DNA of 64,000 nucleotides, taken from contig NC_050099.1 of NCBI RefSeq assembly GCF_902167145.1, positions 7,578,434 through 7,642,433 of the forward strand, given 5' to 3'. Positions 45,415 to 56,587 of the stretch are shown one piece after another (position 1 is the first letter of the stretch; each line of letters begins with the position of its first letter). A model generated the notes under the pieces. That model made no database searches and was not told the DNA's origin. It was given only the letters and a program-made list of their open reading frames with translations. Position numbers and translations under genes: made by a program. This DNA comes from Zea mays (Eukaryota; Streptophyta; Magnoliopsida; Poales; Poaceae).

Positions 45415-46960
45415 CAAGAGTTCATCCTTCTCATGAATATCTCCTATCAATTCATTTAGTTTTTCTTTTTGTTGCATGTTGTGGTTGGCAAAAAGGGCAA
45501 GTAAGTTATCCTCATCATCACTAGAGTTCTCCTCATCACTAGATGTTGCATATTTAGTGGAGGCTCTAGGTTTTACCTTCTTTTTGTCGTCCTTTGCCAT
45601 GAGGCACTTGTGGCCGACGTTGGGGAAGAGAAGACCCTTATTGACGGTGATGTTTGCGGCGTCCTTGTCGGAGGAGGAGTCGGTGGAGCTCTCATCGGAG
45701 TCCCACTCCCGGCAAACATGGGCATCGCCGCCCTTCTTCTTGTAGTATCTCTTCTTTTCTCTTCTCTTTCCCTTCTTGTTGTCGCCCCTGTCACTATCAC
45801 TAGATAATGGATATTTAGCAATAAAATGACCGGGCTTACCACACTTGTAGCATACTTTCTTGGAACGGGGCTTATAATCTTTCCCCTTCCTTTGCTTGAG
45901 GATTTGGCGAATTTTTTTATGATTAGCATCATCTCCTCATTGTCGAGCTTGGAGGCGTCGATGGGGAGCCTACTTGATGTAAACTCTTCTTTCTTCTCCT
46001 CCGTCGCTTTGAATGCGACGGGTTGCACCTCGGGTGTGGAGGTGGCACCTCGCTCGATGATTTGTTTGGAGCCTTTGATCATCAACTCAAAGCTCATAAA
46101 CTTTCCTATAACTTCCTCGGGAGACATTAGCTTATACCTAGGATCACCGCGAATTAATTGAACTTGAGTAGGATTAAGAAAACGAGTGATCTAAGAATAA
46201 CCTTGACCATTTCATGGTCATCCCATTTTGTGCTCCCGAGGTTGCGCACTTGGTTGACCAAGGTCTTGAGCCAGTTGTACATGCTTGTGGCTCTTCTCCT
46301 TGGTTGAGCATGAACCGCCCGAGCTCTCCCTTGATCGTCTCTCGCATGGTGATCCTTGTCACCTCATCTCCTTCGTGCACGGTCTTGAGCACGTCCCAAA
46401 TATCTTTGGCGTTCTCTAACCCATGCACTTTGTTATACTCCTCTCGACTTAAAGAGGCGAGTAGTATAGTTGTTGCTTGGGAGTTAAAGTGACGTATTTG
46501 GTCGGCCTCATCCGAGTCATAGTCCTTATCCCCCACTTGTGGTACCTGCGCTCCAAACTCAACAACATCCCATATGCTTTTGTGGAGTGAGGTTAGATGA
46601 CCTTTCATTTTAGCACTCCACATAGAATAATATTCACCCTAAAAACCGGTAGTTTTCCTAATGGAACGGAAAGTAAAGGAGTGTGTTTAGGAATGCGAGG
46701 ATAGCGTAGGGGGGGTCTTACTAAAGTTCTTGCGCTCATGGCGCTTAGAAGTGATGGATGGCGCATTGGAGCCGGAGGTGGATGGCGACGAAGAGTCGGT
46801 CTCGTAGTAGACCACCTTCTTCATCTTCTTTTTCTTCTCGCCGCTCCGATGCATCTTGTTGTGTGAAGGGGATCCCTTCATCTTGTTGCCAGACTCCCCG
46901 ATGGAGCTTTCCCGTGGCTTGTGGTGGGCTTCTCGCCGGTCACCATCTCCTTCTTGGCGT
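45415..46960 (-). pseudogene. copia gag (frameshifted, altered zinc knuckle)
   Basis: From right to left on the minus strand: a basic Ser-rich N-terminus (PSHNKMHRSGEKKKKMKKVV), the gag core (WSAKMKGHLTSLHKSIWDVV, SQATTILLASLSREEYNKVH, AKDIWDVLKTVHEGDEVT), and, in a different frame, SPEEVIGKFMSFELMIKG and SKLDNEEMMLIIKKFAKSS. Then comes a zinc knuckle, CYKCGKPGHFIAKYP. The knuckle has C, C and H, but its fourth ligand is Tyr instead of Cys. A Ser/Asp-rich segment follows up to the gypsy insertion at 45414. At least two frameshifts occur (near 46200 and 45800). Confidence 0.85.
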
Positions 46961-47002
46961 GATCTCCCGATATTACTTCGAGCGATTAGGCTCTAATGAA
47001 GT

Positions 47003-47020
47003 ACCGAGCTCCGATACCAA
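47003..47020 (-). other. primer binding site of the copia element
   Basis: The minus strand reads TTGGTATCGGAGCTCGGT just after the 5' LTR, complementary to the 3' end of initiator tRNA-Met (TGGTATCAGAGC in the family, one mismatch). Confidence 0.9.
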
Positions 47021-47021
47021 T

Positions 47022-48275
47022 TGAAAGTCGTCTAGAGGGGGGTGAATAGGCAAATCTGAAATTTATAAACTTTAAGCACCACTACAAGCCGGGGTTAGCG
47101 TTAGAAATAAAAGCGAGTCCGAAAGAGAGGGCGAAAACAAATCACAAGCAAATGAAGAGTGTGACACGGTGATTTGTTTTACCGAGGTTCGGTTCTTGCA
47201 ACCCTACTCCCCGTTGAGGTGGTCACAAAGACCAGGTCTCTTTCAACCCTTTCCCTCTCTCAAACAGTCACTTAGACCGAGTGAGCTTTTCTCCTCAATT
47301 AATTGGGACACTTAGTCCCTACAAGGACCACCACACAATTGGTGTCTCTTGCTTTGATTACAAAGATGTTGAGAACAAGAGATGGGGAAGAAGAAAAGCG
47401 ATCCAAGCGCAAGAGCTCAAAGAACACGGGCAAAACTCTCTCTTCTAGTCACTAATTGCTTTGAGTGGAATTGGGACTTGGAGAGGCTTTGATTCAATCT
47501 AATTGTGTCTTGTATTAAATGCACTAGCTCTTGTATTGAATGTGTTGGCTGAAAACTTGGATGCCTTGAAGTGTGGTGGTTGGGGGGTATTTATAGCCCC
47601 AACCACCAAAGTGGCCGTTGGGGAGGCTGTCTGTCGACGGGCGCACCGGACAGTCCGGTGCGCCAGCCACGTCACCCAACCGTTAGGGTTTGACCGTTGG
47701 AGCTCTGACATGTGGGGCCACCGGACAGTCCGGTGGTGCACCAGACAAGTATTGTTCACTGTCCGGTGCGCCTTCTGGCGCCTGCTCTGACTCTGAGCAT
47801 GCAGTCCGCGTACTGTAGCGTTGTCAGCCGACCGTTGAACTCGACCGTTGCGCTGGCGACCGTTGCTCCACTAGGCACACCGGACAGTCCAGTGCTACAC
47901 CGGACAGTCCAGTGCTACACCGGACAGTCCAGTGCTACACCAGACAGTCCAGTGCTACACCGGACAGTCCGGCGAATTATAGCGGAGTGGCTTCCCAAAA
48001 ACCCGAAGGTGGCAAGTTCAGAGTGGGTTTCCCTGGTGCATCGGACACTGTTCGGTGGCACACCGGACAGTCCGGTGCGCCAGACCAGGGCAGCCTTCTG
48101 TTGCTTTGCTCCTTTCTTTTTGAACCCTTTCTTTTAACTTTGTGTTGGTTTATTGTGAACCTTTGGCACATGTAGAACTTATAATCTAGAGCAAACTAGT
48201 TAGTCCAAATATTTGTGTTGGGCAATTCAACCACCAAAATCATTTAGGAAAAGGTTTGACCCTATTTCCCTTTCA
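47022..48275 (-). repeat. 5' LTR of the copia element
   Basis: It is 1254 bp, TGAAAGTCGTCTAG...CCCTTTCA on the plus strand. It is 72 bases longer than its partner, mainly because a 20-bp unit (CGGACAGTCCAGTGCTACAC) is present in five copies at 47881-47975 against two in the partner, plus a 10-base insertion near 47775. Confidence 0.9.
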
Positions 48276-49373
48276 TCGTCACCTAGCTAGCCTAGTGTTG
48301 GAGGAACTATTGAACAGGGTGACTGTTGTTGGCTCTGGTCAAGTGATTGTAAGGGGCTCTTAAGCTCATCCTCACGGAGATCGCAAAGAGCAACTTTAGT
48401 AGAACAATGTATGCTTGGAGTGCACAATTTGAGTGGTTTTGCAGCATCCTGGTGTGTCTAGTTTGTCAGGCTAGTTAGCTTACAGACCATCTAGTGGGTA
48501 CTCACCAGACCAGCTAGTTATCAAGCAACCAAAACTCAGGGATATATCTTGTGTCACCCCTTGGCATGTTTGGTTTGCACACTACTCACTCTTGAAATTA
48601 CTTTCATATCTTGTTAGTGTGGTAGTTTCTTGTAGTAGTATCTAGCTAGAGTAGTTTTAGTTCAAGGTGTAGCTGCTTTCTTTAGTAGCTCTTGCTAGTT
48701 GCAGCTCTCTAGCTTAGCTGGTAGTTTTTTTTGCTTGTGTAACATAGATTAGAACAAGGCTACCAGAGTTATGTAGGAGGCTTGCCCAGATGAAAGTAGT
48801 GCTAGTGCAAGTAGAGGTCTATTAGGATTTGTTGATTTATTGATCCCCTTGCACTAGTTTTTGTGAAGTTTGTAGAGATTTTTATAGGTTATACATCCTC
48901 TCTAACCATCTAGGTTGTTACAAGTGGTATAAAGCTAAACCACCACCAATTTCAAGGTCTAACAACCTACAATATAATGATGGCTCAAATCAATCATGTT
49001 GGCAAGCCACTACACTTTGGTGGAAATGATTATGATTATTGGAAGAAACATATGTGCTTGAATTTGAAGGCTATGAGCTAAAAGGTTTGGAACATAGAAG
49101 AAGAGGATGTTTTGTGCTTCACATAAAGGACCCAACACCAATAAGGGGGAGAACTTGCAACTCAATCATCTAAATCTTGATGCAAAGGTGTTTAATTAAA
49201 CCAAAGATATTAAGCATGCATGGAAGAGGCTAGAATACTCTCATGAGGGCACAATATCAGTTAAAGAAGCAGATTTATATATATTCAAGGATAAGTTGGT
49301 AAAGTTCAAAATCTAAGATGATGAGGGTGTGTCGGAGATGTTACATAGGCTCAATGTCATTGTCAATGAGCTG
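48276..49373 (+). mobile_element. older copia: LTR end, PBS and gag start
   Basis: The sequence continues the older LTR from 24388. A PBS-like word (TGGTATAAAGC, 48925-48935) resembles the initiator tRNA-Met PBS, so the LTR ends shortly before it. Plus-strand gag then starts at 48977 or 48980 (MAQINHVGKPLHFGGNDYDY, WKKHMCLNLKAMS), with a stop at about 49080, and after breaks a DDEGVSEMLHRLNVIVNEL block ends at 49373. This is the host element into which the younger elements inserted. It is heavily decayed, and its pol was not found. Confidence 0.65.
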
Positions 49374-50490
49374 CTTGATAGTTTCCTAGAGGGGGTGAAT
49401 AGGCAAGTCCTAAAATTTCGCAACTTAAAACAATTCTAGAACCCCAAATTAAGTGTTAGTTCAATGAGGGAGGAAAGTTTTTTCACTTGATTGCTAACTT
49501 GAATGTAGAATTTATACTAGAGCAATATCAAAAGTGAATATAAAGCAAGAACTTGAAGATAGAGAGAAGAGAAACAAATTACAGAAAAAAATAAGAAACT
49601 CAAGACGCAACAATTTGTTTGACTGAGGTTCAGCTCCGAAGAACTTATGCCCCCATTGTGGTGTCCCAAAGGACGAGGGTTGCACCCAACCCTTCTCAAG
49701 TGATATAAAGATAAAACTTGAGTGCCGCAGTTTTCTCTTATAATTTGTCTCCTCACAAGGATCTCCATATATCAGAATCTCTTGCTAGTCGTACACAAGT
49801 TGATGAGAGCTTGATCTCCACTAGAAGCAAGAGGGAGGATAAAACACATACAACAGCACAATCACAACATAAAAAGATCGAAGAATGCAAACGCAAAGTC
49901 GAAGCAGAAATCCCTCTAGCAAATACTAGTGCTTGGATCACTTTGGTGTGTATTACTAATGCTTGGAGTGAATTAATGTCTTGAAAGGGTTGGTTTGGGG
50001 GTCTATTTATAGCCACAAACCCCAAAGAGTAGTTGGAAAACACATGCACAGATCTGTTCTGCGCAGGTGCATTGGACCGGTCCAATGTACCACCAGACCA
50101 GGTAAGGTAGCCACTATCTCTAGGATCTTGACTGCACCTTCAAAACTGAGATGGTGTGGCCCAAAATACCGTCGGGTCAACTCTATGTAATTATGGGTCA
50201 AAATTAGCAATAAATATGATACCAACTAAGAAATGTTAACTGGTTTACAAATCTGTTGGGTCAGCTGACCCCGATGGAAAGGGTTGGCTCCACCCCTGAT
50301 GGCGCTGGATCGGTCCAGTCCACCATCGAGTCGTCTGCTACGCCAGCTAGTTGTTGTGCCGCCCATTAGAGCCTGAGATAGTTGTTGCACCCACGAGACC
50401 CGGTGCACACCAGACTGAGCTGGTGTGCCTGAGTCATCTATCATCTTCTTTAGCCCCTCTCTAGTAAAGTGGTTCGGCGTACCACCAGAC
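49374..50490 (-). mobile_element. diverged copia LTR fragment inside the older gag
   Basis: The plus strand begins TGATAGTTTCCTAGAGGGGG then GTGAATAGGCAAGTCC, as the other Sirevirus LTRs here do, and later contains GTGCATTGGACCGGTCCAA and repeated ACCAGACCA motifs. It interrupts the gag frame. The right end is not a clean CA terminus, so it may be truncated near 50490. It is clearly older than the LTRs at 24389 and 47022. Confidence 0.6.
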
Positions 50491-50699
50491 CAAGGTTAGC
50501 AAATGTTTATTACAGAGACGAAGGCTAAACGACGAGAATTTTTTTAAGCATAAACATAATGAATCCATAATTAGCAAATGTTTATTATAGTTGTAGAATC
50601 AAATGATCGAATAATCGACTAATTAGGTTTAGTAGGTTTGTCTTGCCATAATTGGTTTTATAATTTAAATGTATTTAATACTTTTAACTAGATATAGAC
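50491..50699. other. degenerate A/T-rich repeat
   Basis: Phrases such as ATTAGCAAATGTTTATTATAG, GACTAATTAGGTTTA and ATTTAATACTTTTAACTAG resemble a common grass MITE family, but no ends or duplication are clear. Confidence 0.35.
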
Positions 50700-50702
50700 T
50701 AA

Positions 50703-50879
50703 AGAGTGTTTGGTTTTTAGGGACTAATTTTTAGTCTCTATATTTTATTTTATTTTAGTTTATATATTATTAAATATAAAAACTAAAACTCTATTTTACT
50801 TCCCGTGTTTGACAATTTATATGCTAAAATAAAATAAAATAGAGTAACTAAAAATTAGTGTTTACAAACCAAACTAACC
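50703..50879. mobile_element. Tourist-like MITE (TAA duplication)
   Basis: The left arm AGAGTGTTTGGTTTTTAGGG and the reverse complement of the right arm GGTTAGTTTGGTTTGTAAAC continue in common as ACTAATTTTTAGT and TATTTTATTTTATTTTAG. The 177-bp element lies between TAA copies (50700-50702 and 50880-50882). This fits PIF/Harbinger MITEs. It sits just upstream of the bHLH gene's presumed first exon. Confidence 0.75.
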
Positions 50880-52303
50880 TAAATTTAGTCCGTGCGAGAC
50901 AATTTGCCAACGCATCCAATCCGATCCATTCGGAGCCAGTTCATCATCCTGTCCCAGTCCAATCCTACCAAAGCTTTTCCCTCGTCCATATCTACGTCAA
51001 CCAGGGAATTCCCGTGCCGGTGGGGCCGTCGGCGACGCCATGTGTCGCCGCGCTATCGCCTGGGTCACACAAGTGTGCGGGTGGGTGGCCGCCACACGCT
51101 CGCTGCGCCTGCGTGCGTGTGCTCGCCTCCCACCCTCCCCGCACTAGCTCTGCACTTTCCCTGGCAGTCGTCCCTTGTTCCTGACTTCCTGCCTGAGCGC
51201 ATCCGGCCACCTTCTATCCGCCCGCCAGTCCCCGCCGGCCTCCGCGGATCATCTGCCTGGGATCAAGATCCGTCGAGGCCGAGGCACCCGCGCGCCAAAG
51301 ATCGTTTCTTGATCTAAATTTGGGTGGTCGTAGGGATCAAAGCTCGGTTCTCTGCGGTGCAGTTGAGAGGGGTAAAAGTTGACTCTGATTTGTTGAGGTG
51401 TCTGGGTGTGAGAGTCGGATGGGTTCTGTGTGAAAGCTGGTGTCTCTATAGTAGTTCGAAAGGTTGAGCAATTTGGTTTAGATACTGTGGCGAGGGAGAA
51501 GGAAGATGGTTTCTTGGTCAGGGGGGGCTTTAGCCTGTAGGGTTAGGGAGTAGTGCTGTTCATCTTATCTATGCTCTGTGTGCTGTTAAATATCTGAATT
51601 GGATTCTTTGTGTATTTTCCAATGAGAATAGTTAGTTGCATTATTTGCTCTCAATATAAGAAGGACGATAAGCCTTTGATCTAAAATATAATAATTACTT
51701 GGATCAAATTGGCTTTAGTTTCTTGATGGGTTGTATGACAGCATGTGCAGTTTAAGATTTTTGCTGTTGTTGTGAGGTAAAGAGAAAGAATAGCTAGCTT
51801 GATATGACTTCTTGGACTGTTCATAGTGTTCTTGTGTTGTTGGATTTGAAAGGCTGGCTAATTTGGTAGGTTAATATAGCAACCAGTAGTTATAACATAA
51901 TTTTTATTTGCAAGATTAGAAAATTGTATTGAGTTCTTGATGCAGATTCAAATAGACTTTTTATTGCTGGTTTGATCCTTGTCCATAGTCCACACATAAA
52001 GTTGATTTTTTATCTAATTATCTGCACTTCATGATCTCAATCAAACATATGGTGCTTCTTGTTCATATTTCTTTTTCCAGCGAGGTTAAAAGTTTAGCTC
52101 GTTGTGGTATTGTGATTTGTGAGCAATTGATGCTTCCATGGTACAGCATCCTAAGGAACTCCATATTTTTATGTGGACTGTATTTGTGTTCTAAATTGTG
52201 ATACCTTGCGGCTCAGATTAGTTGCCCTTTGTTGCTACACATGTTTTTAACTCTTTTGATTCTTAAATATTCAATTTTGTGATGCAGCACCAATATTCTT
52301 GGC
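50880..52303 (+). promoter_or_regulatory. promoter, 5' UTR and leader intron of the bHLH gene
   Basis: Sequence from 50890 to about 51372 turns GC-rich and reads as a 5' leader. A plausible donor (GAGAGGGGTAAAAG, GT at 51374) and a clear acceptor (GATGCAG at 52281-52287) would make a ~900-base intron in the 5' UTR, leaving 16 leader bases before the ATG. Donor and transcription start are inferences. No TATA box is obvious. Confidence 0.45.
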
Positions 52304-55300
52304 ATGGTGGCTGACACGGAAAGCTCAGATTCACTGCCTGGCAGTTCAAATGCTGCTTCTGAGATGCCTGCTAATGGGTTAGCCTCAAAATATTTTTTTG
52401 GATCCAGTTTTGTACAACTAATTTCATAGCAGTAATCAGTATTCACTACTACATCTGCTCTTAGTTAGCTACCTATATTGGGTGTACATAAAAATGCTAG
52501 CATCCACAGTCCACCAGATGATTATTATGTCCCCAACCTCTTCATTTCATCCACTGCAAGTAATAAGATCTGACCAAAATGAGCAGAGCAAAATTTAAGG
52601 TAGACTGTGATCTTGGAATAGATGTTGTAGAAGATACAGAAATATGATTTAACCAGTAGTTTATGGCTGAATCCTCTTTATTTGCATTCGTTCCTCTTGT
52701 TCAGTTTAATTCTTATCTTCACCTTTTTGGGGTTTTTTGGCTAATCATTTTGCTGCTTGTTCAGTTTCATGTCATATTGAGTTCTTTAATAGGCCAGTAA
52801 AGGGCCATAACTTACTTAAAGTTTATGATCGTTGAGAGAGACAGAGGAGGCTATATGCTATTAATAATCACTACCTCTACCTCATAATTAAAGCAGTGTC
52901 ATCTGCTCCCATAGGCATATCAGTTTCACCTGCATGAATATAAAATCTAAGACTAGCCATCAATTCAAATGGTATGAAATCGCAGGAAGTTCTGGCTCTG
53001 TTTTCTTTTTTTTTCTTGGGTCTTAATTTCTGACCTCACAAAAAAAATGGACATAGAAAGTTTGCTATATATAAAACACAACCTCCATATATATACATTA
53101 AAATTACTAGAAGAAACCCTTGAGAACTAAAGAGTAAAGATTGTTTAGGACAAGAGCTGTGCAGATGGGTTCCGGTTCCTAAATCCTGTGTAGGACCTCT
53201 GTGACTGAGGCAGTCATAGAAAAGGTTTACAGTTAGGCACTTCCCACTCGCCACATTAGAATAAGGCCTATAGTTCATAGTTGTTAAGTGTTAACAGAAT
53301 CCTAGTGCATTAAATTTCAATTAACTTAAATTAATATGTGTTGTTGTAGTAATTTGCACGCTATCGACACACAGTATATGTTTTGTTCAAAGTCTATATT
53401 TAGATACCTAGGGGTAAGGCTTGCCTCGGTTATTCATCCCCTAGACCCCACTTAGGGCATGGTCGGTTTAATTCCAATCCATGTGGATTGTATGGGATTG
53501 AGTGTGATTAAATCCCAAACAAATCAAAATCTCTCATAATTTATTTCAATCACAATCAATCCATATGGGATGAGAATAATCGAATAAGGCCTTATGTGGG
53601 AGGCCTAAGCACTGGCTCTATCCTGACCTAGGGGAGTTAAGATTTCCCTAGTCTTAGTTGACCTATTTTTACATTTGCACCTTCAGATTGTTCTGAATAA
53701 TGACGCTGTCTATTCTTTCTAATACATATTTGCTCTTGTAGTGTGCTCCCTCAGCCTACTCGCCTTTTTTCCCGCTGCACTATTTTCCTGTTTTCTGAAC
53801 AATTTTCCGCTGCAGGTCTATTCACCGAAAGTCTCAGGAAAAGCCCCCCAAAAAAACACATAAAGCTGAACGAGAGAAGCTTAAACGTGATCAGTTGAAT
53901 GACCTTTTTGTTGAGCTCGGCAGTATGCTAGGTTAGTACAGTAGGTCATTAACCATTGACTATATGTAATAGACACAATTACGCTCTTGAGAAAGATATC
54001 GGTATCTGCGGTTAGATTCCATCATTCTGTTCTCCACTTGAGCTCATCTGGTAGACCGTTTTCAGCAGTTCGCCTATATGGTCACCTAAAACACCGTTTT
54101 TCACTGTAGAGTGGAGTTTGAATATAGATATGAAGATGAGTAAGCTGCTGAAAATAGCCTTAATAGTGGTTAGCATGATGTGACCTCTCAGTGGGGACTG
54201 AAATTATAACATACATTAGCTTATAAGTTGTTTACAGGATCCAGTACATAGTATATCTGCATCATTTTATATATTAGGGCGTGTGTGGTTCCCAGGCAGC
54301 TTTGCCTATTAGGCATCAATCTCAAGTTGTTGATTTTGGTTGCTTGGTGGACAGGATCGCTGCCTGGCAGATCGTGAACCATTTCTTCTGATTACGTCTA
54401 TGGTTGTTGCCATGAAAAGAACTGCTAATCTCTCTACAAAATTCTTCAAAATTAATGTATGGTTAAGCTATTAATACTACGCTGTACTTTGAATGGAACA
54501 CCATTGTGGATAGTTCTTGCTGATGTACCATGCAATCATGTTATTCTGATGACATAGGGATTGTCATCTGCTGAACTGCGTACTTATGATGAACACTGAT
54601 GTTTTTTCTTTGTATTCTGTGCCATTAAATATGATTGCATAGTCATCCTCATATGTTCCTGTTGCTGGTTATCGATTTTGCTACAGATGTCTAAGCCATT
54701 GATCAACATAGTTCTGCCATTACAGATCTTGATCGACAAAACACTGGAAAGGCTACAGTGCTAGGTGATGCTGCGCGAGTACTGCGAGATCTAATCACTC
54801 AAGTGGAATCTCTCAGGCAGGAACAATCTGCTCTTGTATCGGAGCGCCAATATGTGAGTTTCCAAACTGAAGCACTTATGTTATGTACTCTTCATAAAAA
54901 AAAAAGATCAGCGTGATATATTCTGCATGAATTCTGATGTTTCTCAACTGATATACCACCAGATCCTCTACAGTCACCACTTGCCTTGTTCAGAAATATA
55001 AACATCTAGCTTGAGTTGATCCTCTAAAAGTAGGACACATTACCTGTTGTGAATCCTGTGACTGGTTCATTGAAACTGACCGTGGATGCGAAACTCAACT
55101 GATATATTCAATTGACTCTCGTCACCCGTTTCATATTCACTGCTCGCTTGATTTAGTTCTTTGGTAGATGTTTCAGCTTACTATCTACTAGTACCTGTTA
55201 AGCCTAAAGCACACTCTCATGGACAGGTCAGTTCCGAGAAGAATGAGCTGCAAGAGGAGAACAGTTCGCTCAAGTCCCAAATATCGGAACTACAAACCGA

Positions 55301-55733
55301 GCTCTGCGCAAGGATGAGGAGCAGCAGCCTGAGCCAAACCAGCATCGGGATGTCGGATCCGGCAACTCACCAGCAGATGCAGATGTGGAGCAGCATTCCC
55401 CACTTAAGCTCCGTGGCCATGGCGGCGCGCCCAGCAAGTGCAGCGTCCCCGTTGCACGGCCAGGAGGGCTACTCTGCTGACGCCGGTCAAGCGGGCTACG
55501 CGCCGCAGCCGCAACCTCGGGAGCTGCAGCTCTTTCCGGGGTCATCGGCATCGTCTTCACCGGAGCGTGAACGTTCTTCCCGGCTCGGAAGCGGCCAGGC
55601 CACGCCGCCGAGCCTGACAGATTCCTTGCCGGGTCAGCTCTGCCTGAGCCTCCTACAGCCATCTCAGGAAGCAAGCGGCGGCGGCGGCGGCGGCGTCATG
55701 TCGCGCAGCAGAGAGGAACGGCGGGACGGGTAG
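52304..55733 (+). CDS. bHLH transcription factor, subgroup IVb (POPEYE/bHLH47/IRO3-like)
   Basis: Four coding exons join in frame: 52304-52377, 53816-53931, 54726-54853 and 55227-55733 (stop TAG), all GT-AG, giving 274 aa. Residues ~37-86 are the basic helix-loop-helix (KKTHKAEREKLKRDQLNDLF, VELGSMLDLDRQNTGKATVL, GDAARVLRDL). A leucine-zipper-like coiled coil follows (ITQVESLRQEQSALVSERQY, EKNELQEENSSLKSQISELQ). The C-terminal half is Ser/Pro/Gln-rich and ends with an EAR-type LCLSL (residues 244-248) and a poly-Gly stretch. The block pattern is that of Arabidopsis POPEYE (bHLH47) and rice IRO3, nuclear regulators of the iron-deficiency response that act largely as repressors. EAR motifs recruit TOPLESS co-repressors. 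The ATG at 52304 is the first in the exon. The subgroup is firm; orthology to a named rice gene is inferred. Confidence 0.93.
53455..53591. mobile_element. Heartbreaker/Tourist-like MITE in intron of the bHLH gene
   Basis: The ends are GGGCATGGTCGGTTTAATTCC and, reverse-complemented on the right, GGCCTTATTCGATTATTCTC. Both lead into a conserved CCA.ATGGATTG core. TTA duplications flank it (53452-53454 and 53592-53594). It is 137 bp long. Confidence 0.75.
54058..54166. repeat. partial copy of the 9745-9958 MITE family
   Basis: It shares CAGTTCGCCTATATGGTCAC, AAAACACCGTTTTTCA and GAGTTTGAATATAGA with the right half of that element. It lies in the intron between the second and third coding exons of the bHLH gene. 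Confidence 0.45.
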
Positions 55734-56267
55734 CCAACTGACAGACAACGCACTTGAATCGGGGTGTGTGGCGGCGGCGATTGTCCTGTAAATACCAAGA
55801 ATTCCGTCCCTTTACTGGCTCGTTCATCCAGAACTAATGCTGGTAGCTGCCCTGTGTTGAGCGGCAGCTCTGCTTGTTCTAGAAGCTTCTGAGAACATGT
55901 GTGGGCTATGTTTTCCATGAGATTGTAAGATGTGAGGTGGAGCCGCTAGAACACTTAGCGTGCGTTTTACTGACAGTGTGGAGTGCTGCTCCTTAGTTGG
56001 AATAGAAAAATGCAATTTGATGGCTGTGCTGCTGTCTTGATCTGTTATCTTCCTGCTCCTGGTGAAAGTTACCCAGCACATGTAATCATGCCGTCTTTCA
56101 AACAATGAGAAGAGCAGGTCAACCCAGACTGATGCGAGTGGGCACAGCAGCGTGCCAAATAAGGTGAAGAGGTCATCCACAGTTGACAGTTCTAAACATC
56201 GCGAGAATGATCACCCTGTCCCCAATCCGAATCCGACTATCCAAGGTTGCAGTTGCAGCACAGTTTA
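55734..56267 (+). other. 3' UTR and 3' flank of the bHLH gene
   Basis: There is no further coding sequence after the TAG at 55731. The region up to roughly 56200 is likely 3' UTR and spacer; I did not find an unambiguous poly(A) signal. Confidence 0.4.
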
Positions 56268-56587
56268 GGGTCTGTTTGGTTGGGCTGTGGCTGTGAAAAA
56301 AGTTGCTGTGGGCTGTGAGCTGTGGAAAAAGCTGCTGTAGGCTGTAAGCTGTTAAAAAGCTAAAAACCGTTTGGTGGAAACCACTAAAAGTCATTAAAAA
56401 TTCTTCGATATATGTTTTCACAGTTCCATCCGAAAAGCCACTAAAAGCAGGTCTAAGGGTGCTTTCAGATTTGCATTACGAGAAAGTCAGCTTTTAGAAA
56501 AAGCTGCTTCCTAGATCCAGCCCTTTGGTTGGCTTTTGGCTTTTAGGGGGGCAAAAGCCAAAGCCAAAAGTCAAACCAAACACACCC
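56268..56587. mobile_element. Tourist-like MITE (TTA duplication)
   Basis: The left end GGGTCTGTTTGGTTGGGCTG and the reverse complement of the right end GGGTGTGTTTGGTTTGACTT form terminal inverted repeats. TTA stands on both sides (56265-56267 and 56588-56590). The interior contains many AAAGCTG / AGCTTTT words. It is 320 bp and lies between the two convergent genes. Confidence 0.8.

Larger units (their letters stand above)
24389..48275 (-). mobile_element. Sirevirus-like Ty1/copia retrotransposon (Ji/Opie type), interrupted by a gypsy
   Basis: LTRs at 24389-25570 and 47022-48275 are flanked by perfect TCGTC duplications (24384-24388 and 48276-48280). On the minus strand the order is 5' LTR, a PBS complementary to initiator tRNA-Met (TTGGTATCGGAGCTCGG), gag, a coiled-coil spacer, protease/GAG-pre-integrase, integrase, RT, RNase H, polypurine tract, 3' LTR. 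This order and the long gag-pol spacer fit the Sirevirus lineage, which includes maize Ji and Opie. Without the 14.7-kb gypsy and its 5-bp duplication the element is about 9.2 kb, the usual size. Every coding block is broken by stops or frameshifts. LTRs look very similar by eye, so the insertion is young. Confidence 0.92.

Noticed and set aside
47881..47975. Regular 20-bp repeats that might suggest a CRISPR-like array
   Set aside because: They are contiguous tandem copies without spacers inside a plant LTR.
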